Assembly (NCBI GenBank): GCA_948567375.1
Contig: OX419758.1
Span: 66,803,965-66,867,964, forward strand
Length of the DNA stretch: 64,000 nt
Origin: Lunularia cruciata
Taxonomy: Eukaryota > Streptophyta > Marchantiopsida > Lunulariales > Lunulariaceae
Direction of reading: 5' to 3'
Position numbers and translations under genes: made by a program. Below are positions 56,841 to 64,000 of this stretch, in pieces. How positions within the stretch are numbered: position 1 is the stretch's first letter; the number at the start of each line of letters is the position of its first letter. The notes beneath the pieces are model-generated. The model saw only the letters and a program-made list of their open reading frames with translations. It was not told where the DNA came from and made no database searches.

Positions 56841-57203
56841 TATAACAATATGGAGTTTAGCGACGAAGTCAGTTGGCCTCACGAAGTAACACATAAGACA
56901 AATTAGCCTAGAATATTCCGGAAGTATCTAGGAAGCTTCTTTGGAAGCTTCCTGGTTAGCTTAGCTTGCATCTTAAGTAAGTAGCTTCTAGAAGAAAGCT
57001 TCTAGAAGCTTCCAACTAGCTTAGCTTGCACTCTAAGAAAGCGGCTTGAGGAAGCTTCTTGAGAAGCTTCTCAAGGGCCTTGTATGCTACCTATAAATAC
57101 CAAAGCCAAAGCTCATGCTAGGCATTCGGAGTTTTCCCTCATTCAAGTGTCCCAATGTGAGTTTCCACTCTCCTATTTCTCTCCTCGGATTTGGTCTTTT
57201 ACA
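56841..57203 (+). repeat. 5' LTR of the younger chromovirus
   Basis: TATAACAATATGG to CTTTTACA. It contains GAAGCTTC modules at 56932-57070, including TTCTAGAAGCTTC at 57000-57012, and TATAAATA at 57092-57099. It lacks 63 bp present in the 3' LTR, removed between two CTTGCA words. Confidence 0.93.
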
Positions 57204-57215
57204 TTGGTATCAGAG
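57204..57215 (+). other. Primer binding site (initiator Met-tRNA type)
   Basis: TTGGTATCAGAG directly follows the LTR end TTTTACA. TGGTATCAGAG is complementary to the 3' end of plant initiator methionine tRNA, the most common primer of plant LTR elements. Confidence 0.88.
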
Positions 57216-57225
57216 AAAGAATGGG

Positions 57226-58390
57226 ATGGATGGAATTTATGGACCACCAAATCCACTTCCACCAAATCCACTTCCACCAAACCATTGGGACTTTCATGTC
57301 CAGATATTACCAAAGCATCGTTTCACACAATTCATCACCTCGCACTTTGGGCAGGATTTTCTACATATGATCACCGTGTTAGAGGAACCTTTGATACTTC
57401 CAGTTGTAACTTATGGAGAATGGTGGACGTGTTGTATCTATGTGTTAATCAACTAGGTAAAATGAGTGTAGTGGAATAGAGTAGTAGCGATGGCGGCAAT
57501 ACCGGATGTTATCCTTACAATGCAACAACAAATCGAGCATCTTACTTGATTGTTGGATGAACGAGACCAGCAACGACGAGAACAGATAGACAGAGCACCA
57601 GTTTGAGATGGAGAAGATTACATTCGATTTCCAAAACCCAAGGTGTTTGAAGGCAAGAATCTTCCAAGCACTATGGAGAATTTTGTGTTTGATTGCGAAC
57701 GTTACTTTGAAGCCACCAATCTTCAAGACGAGCGGAACAAATTCTCTTGGCTTCTAGCCAATTGGATGGCGTGGCAAAACTTTGGTGGCGATTTTGAGTA
57801 GAAAGAGCTGAACGACAAATTGTTACACCAATTTTGACATGGGCAGAATTCAAAGATGCAATACTTGGTTGATTTCAAACAATAAATGCCACCCGAGCCG
57901 CACGAGATAAATTGGCGGAGTTGAGGAAGATTGGCTCAGTGAGAAGCTACATCACACAATTTCAGAACATCATCATGCAAAGTCCAGATATCCAAGAAGG
58001 TGAAGTTCTGGATCGATTTCTGCGAGGATTGAAGTCACAAACCAAATTGGAGGTGACCATGCAGGAGCCACAAAACATAGAAGAAGCTATGCAATTGGCT
58101 GAGTGTTTTGATTCCTTGGTTGCGACAAATTGGTCTCGACCTCGACTTGCACAAAGCCTACCAGTACACTACACACGAGTGGAAGAACCGATACTAATGG
58201 AGATTGATGCTATCCAATGAAGACCACTTGGCATAGCAAATAGAGAAAGATTATGACAAAATGGAGGTTGCTTTTATTGTCACCAAGTTGGACATCGCAT
58301 TGCATGTCCACTTCGGAATGGGCGATCTTGACAAGTTGCCCAGATGGAGTTTGTGGAAAAGAATGATCAGGGAAACAAAGAATCCCAATA
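57226..58390 (+). pseudogene. gag of the younger chromovirus
   Basis: Start ATG 57226 (MDGIYGPPNPLPPN). Readable parts are VILTMQQQIEHLT, FPKPKVFEGKNLPSTMENFV, LTWAEFKDAILG and the open piece 57912-58220 with RKIGSVRSYITQFQNIIM, VLDRFLRGLKSQTKLEV and EEAMQLAECFDSLV, the Retrotrans_gag pattern. A canonical zinc knuckle CFYCHQVGHRIAC lies at about 58270-58310. A shift near 57740 and stops near 57800, 57872 and 58218 break it. The protein would form the particle and bind RNA. Confidence 0.85.
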
Positions 58391-58417
58391 GGAGATTTTG
58401 AGCCGCCTACTGGGAGC

Positions 58418-58855
58418 TTGATTAGTTCCAATGGGATTGAAGGCTCAACCTATGCAAGTTTGCTTCACTTGCAAGGTACAATATCTAATCGGGGTTGTAG
58501 GATTTTGGTTGATTTTGGAAGTTCAGAGAATTGCATGTCTATGCAAGTAGCAAAGGAATTGGGTATTCCTATCAAGCCAGTGATTGGAAGTAGTTTGATG
58601 ATGGCGGATGGTAGAAAAGGTTCTGCATTCCGCACCTCGCATCCTGTTACCTTCAAGATTGGGAAGGAGTATTTGGAGTGTATGAGGTTTGTAGTGGCAC
58701 CTCTAGACTATGATATCATTCTAGGTCTACCTTGGCTTGAACATCATAAGGTTCAATTCGATTGGACCCGACGTCAAATTCAAGTACAACACCAAGGTAG
58801 GAATTTCCGATTAGGTTGTCTGGCACCTCTAAGTAAGACGCCTAAGAATAGTTAG
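58418..58855 (+). pseudogene. Aspartic protease of the younger chromovirus
   Basis: Open for 145 codons. The catalytic region is ILVDFGSSENCMSM: the triad Ser of the family's DSGSS is Phe here (a C-to-T change would do this), while the catalytic Asp remains. Downstream, LGIPIKPVIGSSLMMADGR, FVVAPLDYDIILGLPWLEHH and VQFDWTRRQIQV are typical for chromovirus protease. A stop (58855) separates it from the repeat linker. Confidence 0.85.
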
Positions 58856-59033
58856 TCCCAAGATGGGAAATTTGTTGAGAAGGTAGCCATAGAGCAAATC
58901 TGGAAGGGAGATGAGTCCCAAGATGGGAAGTTTGCCAAGAAGGCAACCATGGAGCAAGCTTGGAAGAGAGATGAGTCCCTAGAAGGGAAGTTTGTTAATG
59001 AAGCAGCCATAAAGCAAGCTTTGGAGGAAGATA
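58854..59033 (+). repeat. Three 60-bp (20-aa) tandem repeats between protease and RT
   Basis: Units at 58854, 58914 and 58974 encode SQDGKFVEKVAIEQIWKGDE-like repeats in the RT frame. Identity between units is about 75-85%. They are present in the older copy too, so they predate both insertions. They form a charged linker of unknown role. Confidence 0.92.
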
Positions 59034-59970
59034 AGTCTGTATTCACGGTGTGGATCAAGCAGATTGCATAAGAACAATCTGAGGAGGGCCAAGTGCCGCA
59101 TCAAGCAATGGTTGATCGGATAGTTCAAGAGTTTGCAGATGTGTTTCCGGATGATCTGCCAAAGGGATTACCCTCTGATCGAGGTATGCCCTTCAAGATC
59201 GAGTTATTGCTAGGGAGTACTCCAATGAGTAGACCAATCTATCGGCTCTCACCAAAGGAGTTGGAGGAGTTGCGAACAACACTTACAGAGTTGTTGGAGA
59301 AGGATTTCATACGACATAGTACCTCTCCATGGAGAGCACCGGAACTATTTGTTCCAAAGAAGGATGGAGGACTTCGTTTCTATATTGATTACCGTGGGCT
59401 CAATAAGCAAACCGTGAAGAATGCATATCTCTTGCCTCGGATTGATGACTTGCTTGATCAATTAAGTGGAGCACGCTACTTTTCCAAGCTAGATCTTCAT
59501 AGCGGCTATTGGCAAATTCCTATTTAAGGAGAGGACGTGCAAAAGACTACCTTTCGCACAAGGTATGGACATTTTGAGTGGAGAGTTCTACCTTTTGGAC
59601 TCACTAATGCTTCAACGGCCTTCATGGATCAGATGCATCAGGTGTTGGAGGGACTATTGGATCAGTCCGTGGTAGTGTTCTTAGATGATATCTTAATCTA
59701 TAGTAAGACGGAGGCAGAACACAGGAATCATGTGCGAGAAGTCCTAAGACGACTACGACAGTGGAAATTTTACTGCAAGAAGTCAAAGTGTGCTTTTTGG
59801 TAGAAGGAGGTTACCTTCTTGGGTCATAAGATCTCATCAGAGGGGATCAAGATGGAAGAAGAGAAGATCAAGGCCATTATTGATTGGCCTACCCCAAAGG
59901 ATGCTACCAAAGTACGAGCATTCAATGGATTGGCCAGTTTTTACTGACGGTTCATCCACTATTATGCTCA
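59034..59970 (+). pseudogene. Reverse transcriptase of the younger chromovirus
   Basis: It reads [66 protein letters not shown] (stop TAA 59525), YGHFEWRVLPFGLTNASTAF, the catalytic FLDD (Asp codons 59684 and 59687) and KKSKCAFW (stop TAG 59801), then VRAFNGLASFY (stop TGA near 59945). All blocks are in one frame; three point stops inactivate it. Confidence 0.93.
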
Positions 59971-60475
59971 CGTGGCTGCACCATTGATTGACCTCTCAGG
60001 AAAGAACTCGAGCTTCCAATGGACCACCAAGCATGAAGAAGCATTCCAGAAGTTAAAGCATATGGTGTCTTCAAGACCCATTCTTCAACCATATGATCCT
60101 CAACTACCTTGTGTGGTTGATTTTGATGCTTCTAACTTTGCAATTGGAGCTGTGTTGCAACAAGAATTTCCAGATGGACTACATCCTATTGCCTTTGTGT
60201 CTCATTGACTAAATACAGCTGAAAGAAATTACTCTGCTCAAGATCGGGAACAACTTGCAATGGGATATGCCACCAAGGTATGGAGGCATTATCTCTTGGG
60301 GAAACAAGTGATCATGCAAACTGATCACAAGCCATTGTTGCAGACCTTACATCTAGAGCACATGAAGAGTCAACATCACCGATGGGAAGAGCAACTCCAA
60401 TTGTTCAACATCAAACTTGAGTACAAACCAGGTTGGTTCCATGTCATCCCTGATGCTCTATCACGATGACCTGAT
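59971..60475 (+). pseudogene. RNase H of the younger chromovirus
   Basis: It reads FQWTTKHEEAFQKLKHMV, VVDFDASNFAIGAVLQQEF (first Asp), HPIAFVSH then stop TGA, RNYSAQDREQLAM (the conserved Glu of EL.A is changed to Gln), MQTDHKPLLQTL (Asp) and FHVIPDALSR at the end. Same frame as RT. Confidence 0.9.
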
Positions 60476-61700
60476 TTGAAGTCTCTTCCTCTCATCGCGG
60501 TAGCAATTACGACGGTGTCAATTGATCCCAAGATTCATAATGAGTTTCGGTTAGCTCTACAGCGAGATCCCTTCTTCCAAATGGTACATGGTCGGCTAAC
60601 AATAGGTGACAAGGAGTACAACACCTTCTCCTTCAAGGAAGGACTTCTATTCCATGCGGACCGGATCTATGTTCCAACCAAAGGTGATCTTCAACTTGTG
60701 CGCCTTCAAGAAGCCCATGATTTACTATCGCTGGTCACATGGGTGTGGACAAGACCTTGGGTACCCTCCAACATCAATGGTGGTGGCCCAACATGACATA
60801 GGATGTTTGAGAATTTGTCCGATCGTTTGAGAGCTGCCCACGTAACAAGGCCAGCAACCAAAAGCCGGGTGGACTCCTTCAAACGCTTGCCGTTCCATCA
60901 GCTCGTTGGGAGCATGTGAGCTTGGATCTCATCATATCCTTGCCAAAGACAAAACAAGGACACACCGCCATCGTGGTGTTTGTGGATAAGCTTAGTAAGC
61001 AAATCCACTTGGCACCAACCTATGATACAGTGGATGCTCCAACCTTAGCGCAAATCTACTTTGACAATGTTTTCAAGCATCATGGAATGCCATGTGTGCT
61101 CATCTCCGACCGTGATCCTTGCTTTATCGGGAAGTTTTGGCAAGCACTGTTTTAGATACTCAGCACCAAGCTTGCTTTGTCCACGGCCTATCATCCTCAA
61201 ACTGATGGACAAACCGAACGTGCAAATCGCACATTGGAGGATATGTTGCATGCCTTTGTCAATGTCCACCATACCAATTGGGATGAATGTCTTGCTGTTG
61301 CCGAATTTGCCTACAACAATTCCAAACAGGCAAGCACCGGATTCTCTCCTTTCTTTCTCAATTTTGGCCAAGATCCGCTTGTTCTAGATTCTCTTCTTGC
61401 TTCCCCTCCATCTTAGGTTCCTCATACTTCCACATTCTTGACCACTATATCCCAATCTCTCCAACAAGCCAAGTCTCACCTCCTTGTTGCTCAGAATCGC
61501 CAAAAACAATATGCGGACCACCATCGTCGCGATCTCACCTTTGAAGTTGGTGATAAAGTCATGCTATCCTCTAGTAACCTCCCTCTCCCACTTGATACCC
61601 AAGTTTGTAAACTTGCTCCTAATTGGATAGGACCCTTTGATATCACCCAAATTGTCTCTCCTGTTGCTTATCGTCTTGTCTTGCCTTGTCACATGCGTAT
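60476..61700 (+). pseudogene. Integrase of the younger chromovirus
   Basis: LQLVRLQEAHDLL is followed by a 1-bp deletion near 60727 and then GHMGVDKTLGTLQ-type sequence, the HH half of the zinc finger; the CC half reads SFESCPRNK, with the first Cys lost. The core has MSLDLIISLPKTKQGH (Asp), LISDRDPCFIGKFW (Asp) and DGQTERANRTLED (Glu). Stops at 60799, 60808, 61153 and 61414 interrupt it. C-terminal blocks YADHHRRDLTFEVGDKVML and YRLVLPCHMRIHLIFHVSKL are clear. Confidence 0.92.
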
Positions 61701-61794
61701 CCATCTTATCTTTCATGTTTCCAAGTTGAAACCCTTTGTTCCTAACCCCTCTTCCTTTTCCTCTCAAATCCAACCTCCCCCTCTTCCTATCCCT

Positions 61795-61995
61795 ATCAAT
61801 GATCATGAGGAGTATGAAGTTGATCGTATCCTTGCGTGTCGCCACATTCAACAAGGCCGTCGCCAACATACGGAGTACAAGGTCCTTTGGAAAGGATATC
61901 CCCTTCATGATGCCACCTGGGAACCTCTTTCTCACCTCCAAAATGCACAGACAGCCATCCAAGAATTTGAAGCTTCACTGGCGATGAGGACGTCA
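61795..61995 (+). pseudogene. Chromodomain at the integrase C-terminus
   Basis: NDHEEYEVDRILACRH, EYKVLWKGYPLHDATWEP and LSHLQNAQTAIQEFE form a complete chromodomain of about 55 residues with the usual YEVD, LWKGY and TWEP blocks. It is intact here. Chromodomains bind methylated histone tails and steer chromovirus integration to heterochromatin. Confidence 0.95.
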
Positions 61996-62107
61996 CCAAC
62001 TAGCGGCGGGGGAATATGTAACAATATGGAGTTTAGCGATGAAGTCAATTGGGCTCACGAAGTAACACATAAGAAAAATTAGCCTCGAATATTCCGGAAG
62101 TATCTAG

Positions 62108-62309
62108 GAAGCTTCTTGGGAAGCTTCCCGGTTAGCTTAGCTTGCATCTTAAGTAAGTAGCTTCTAGAAGAAAGCTTCTAGAAGCTTCCAACTAGCTTAG
62201 CTTGCATGCCAAGTAGGCGGCTTCTAGAAGGAAGCTTCTTGAGAAGCTTCCTAGTTAACTTGGCTTGCACTCTAAGAAAGCGGCTAAAGGAAGCTTCTTG
62301 AGAAGCTTC
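62108..62309. promoter_or_regulatory. Heat-shock-element cluster in the LTR U3
   Basis: Perfect GAAnnTTC or TTCnnGAA dimers occur at 62108, 62120, 62162, 62222, 62231, 62243, 62290 and 62302, and a three-module TTCtaGAAgcTTC at 62176-62188. All lie 20-225 bp upstream of TATAAATA (62331-62338). Such arrays bind heat-shock factor trimers. The cluster is conserved in all four LTRs of the family in this window. Confidence 0.6.
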
Positions 62310-62330
62310 TCAAGGGCCTTGTATGCTACC

Positions 62331-62338
62331 TATAAATA
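62331..62338 (+). promoter_or_regulatory. LTR TATA box
   Basis: TATAAATA, conserved at the same place in all four LTRs (24381, 30023, 57092, 62331). Transcripts would start about 30 bp downstream. Confidence 0.7.
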
Positions 62339-62447
62339 CCAAAGCCAAAGCTCATGCTAGGCATTCGGAGTTTTCCCTCATTCAAGTGTCCCAATGTGAG
62401 TTTCCATTCTCCTATTTCTCTCCTCGGATTCGGTCTTTTACACCCTC

Positions 62448-62494
62448 GAATAACTTTGCAAGGTAGCCCTTATAGAGCACCAAAAGCATCAAAC
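62448..62494 (+). pseudogene. Continuation of the relic gypsy element after the chromovirus
   Basis: Reading on from the duplicated target (ANITLE, stop, LCKVALIEHQK) restores the frame that ended at 56840. The relic is cut again at 62495 by the LTR of another element. Confidence 0.55.
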
Positions 62495-63250
62495 TGTAAT
62501 ACTCTGAGGATAGGAGACCTGAAGAGAGACACACCATGAGAAACACACACTTTCACACTCAAACTCCGATGCCCCAAAGGAGCACCTTCTCTTTATTATT
62601 TAGGCAAAGCGGATCTCCTTCAATGAAGCTCCACCATAAGATTAGGTACATAGATAGGTGACATGTCAGCAAGATCCACCCTTGGATTACTTACTTGGAT
62701 GGATGACATGTTGGTCCTGGTCATATATGGTTGTTCAAACAAGCTTTGACCGGAGGGAATCTTTTAGGGAATCTTCTTGTAGGAATCTCAGAATCACGTG
62801 GGTGAGGTACCATTGGAAAGCTCTCGATGAGAAAAATCAGGGGGGAGGAAAGGCGAGCCTTTCCTCTATTGGGGGGGGGGAATTGCACATTTTCAAGGCC
62901 TAATTCATCCATTTAGGCCTCCGAAATTGCCTTCAAAGATTTCAGGCATATTTTGATTCCAACTCTATCAGTAGAAGTCGCCTTTTGGTGAAACCTCTTT
63001 CTGATCTATTTAGTCCATCCTATGTAAAATTCTTCCTGATGTTACCAACCCGATTCTCACCTTCAAATGATATGTCTAGCTATTGGTTCCAAGGTTTTCA
63101 AATCTATTTTGGTTTTTTGCCCTATAAGTAGAAGTACCCTTTTGGTGATACTTCTATCTGATCTATTTTGACCATCATGTGTAATATCATTCTAGATATT
63201 ACCAAACCAAATTTCACATCTAGATCATATGGCTAGCTCTTGGTATTACA
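62495..63250 (-). repeat. 3' LTR of the minus-strand chromovirus
   Basis: 756 bp with perfect 8-bp terminal inverted repeats (TGTAATAC at one end, GTATTACA at the other). It contains an internal degenerate duplication (CTTTTGGTGA.AC.TCT.TCTGATCTATTT.G at about 62980 and 63140) and a G9 run at 62872-62880. Confidence 0.85.
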
Positions 63251-63265
63251 AACCTCCCTCCTTTT

Positions 63266-64000
63266 AAGACGCAATGTCCTCGTTGTGCAACTATTGCTCA
63301 AAAGCTTGCACCAACACCGGTGCATGTGTCAAATTGGCAGCGGGTTCCTAGGTTGCTTCAAAGAGGGGGTAACCATTCCACTGGACAAGATAATCCACCC
63401 ATGGATGACGAGTACGACGCATGCGTTTTTGGAGAATACACTCCACTTCATATTCCTCGTTGCTATCAACGAGTGTCAGGCAAGGTCGAATGTCTTGTGT
63501 GGAATGACCCAAGCCTGATCGGGGAGCATATCTACATAGGAGGGAAACATGGAACACTAGATGGATCTTCATGTGTGGTGGTAGCTCAAGGTGATAGGCC
63601 ACAGCGCTGACTCGACGGAGAATTGAGAAAGGCCCAATAAAACGAGGTTTGAGCTTACAAGGTCCCACTAATGTGAGGTTGGTTGTCGATAGCCACACCT
63701 GATCCCCAACATTGAACTCCATGTGTCTACGGTGTGCATCAGCATACTACTTTTGGCAATTTTGTGCAATCTATAATTTGTGCTTTGCGCTCTCCCCCCC
63801 GTGTTGGATTCTAGAAATAAATGTGTTGACTGTATCGACCTTGGTAGCCACCGGACGGATCTTCATCAAGCTGAAAGGTGTGAAGGGATGCTCCCCATAC
63901 ATGAGAAAGAACGGAGTGACCTAGGTGGATGCATTCACTGAATTTTTGTAAGCGAATTCCACCAACGGGAGTAGGGTGTCCCACCTCCCTTGCTCTTCTA
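63266..64000 (-). pseudogene. Integrase C-terminal part and chromodomain, minus strand
   Basis: Reading from 64000 downwards: WDTLLPLVEFAYKNSVNAST (stop) VTPFFLMYGEHPFTPF, then the open piece 63722-63348 with MEFNVGDQVWLSTTNLTL, CKLKPRFIGPFSILRRV, LELPPHMKIHLVFHVSLL and a chromodomain EEYEVECILQKRMRRTR, VDYLVQWNGYPLFEAT (stop TAG at the cage Trp) EPAANLTHAPVLVQAFEQ. Stops also at about 63780. It belongs to a different chromovirus family from the two plus-strand copies. Confidence 0.88.

Larger units (their letters stand above)
56841..62442 (+). mobile_element. Chromovirus (Ty3/gypsy with chromodomain), younger copy
   Basis: LTRs 56841-57203 and 62017-62442, perfect target duplication CCCTC, primer binding site TTGGTATCAGAG at 57204, polypurine tract GGCGGGGGA before 62017, and a complete domain series gag, protease, 20-aa repeats, RT, RNase H, integrase, chromodomain. 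LTRs differ at about 12 of 363 shared positions plus a 63-bp deletion in the 5' LTR. The first dinucleotide of the 5' LTR is mutated TG to TA. Coding frames carry stops (for example 59525 TAA, 59801 TAG, 61153 TAG) and frameshifts, so the copy is inactive but recent enough for every domain to be read. Confidence 0.96.
62017..62442 (+). repeat. 3' LTR of the younger chromovirus
   Basis: TGTAACAATATGG to CTTTTACA, preceded by the purine run GGCGGGGGA. Followed by the CCCTC target duplication. Confidence 0.95.
62495..64000 (-). mobile_element. Minus-strand chromovirus, 3' end only (runs off the window)
   Basis: On the minus strand: integrase core end, chromodomain, polypurine tract (AAAAGGAGGGAGGTT, 63251-63265) and 3' LTR (63250 down to 62495). 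The element is inserted into the relic gypsy element, 52 bp from the younger chromovirus. The 5' half lies beyond 64000. Confidence 0.85.

Overview
This window looks like nuclear DNA of a streptophyte plant. It is AT-rich, repeat-dominated and almost free of host genes. Its LTR retrotransposons include chromodomain chromoviruses with an initiator-Met-tRNA-type primer binding site. I suspect a seed-free land plant or a related lineage, because retrotransposon-borne cytosine methyltransferases have been reported in charophytes. That is only a weak inference. I see no rRNA, tRNA, CRISPR array or bacterial-type operon.

Layout. 1-2.4 kb: relic of a Ty3/gypsy element (protease, reverse transcriptase, RNase H), cut by the window edge. 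2.4-9.8 kb: gene-poor, with a degraded minus-strand coding relic at 5.4-6.7 kb and a pyrimidine-rich stretch at 7.3-8.0 kb. 9.80-19.75 kb: one large, visibly GC-richer Ty3/gypsy element that carries, besides gag, protease, RT, RNase H and integrase, a DNA cytosine-5 methyltransferase between protease and RT and a PHD finger at the C-terminal end of the integrase. 19.7-24.07 kb: degenerate sequence with short tandem repeats. 24.07-30.13 kb: an old, decayed chromovirus. 30.1-34.4 kb: relics. 34.4-55.7 kb: a segmental duplication made of two A-B-C blocks in which the middle block (about 5 kb) is inverted between the copies; each B block holds the same intact, intronless small secreted-protein gene. 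55.7-64 kb: a relic gypsy gag-protease region split by a younger chromovirus (56.84-62.44 kb, 5-bp target duplication CCCTC) and then by a minus-strand chromovirus that runs off the window.

How the parts work together. The methyltransferase element encodes, in what was apparently one reading frame of about 7.1 kb, a capsid, a protease, a cytosine methyltransferase (chromatin writer), RT/RNase H, integrase and a PHD finger (histone-tail reader). This copy is dead: two apparent 1-bp deletions and 11 in-frame stops (9 TAG, 2 TGA, no TAA), a spectrum expected from C-to-T decay at CAG and CGA. Its LTRs are arranged as if a two-LTR circle had been opened inside an LTR. The chromovirus LTRs carry repeated perfect heat-shock-element modules upstream of a TATAAATA box, which suggests a heat-responsive family. 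The only genes that look alive are the two 153-aa secreted-protein paralogues, about 90% identical and both open inside otherwise decayed DNA.

Limits: all similarity statements come from reading motifs by eye. No database search, alignment program or expression data was available.
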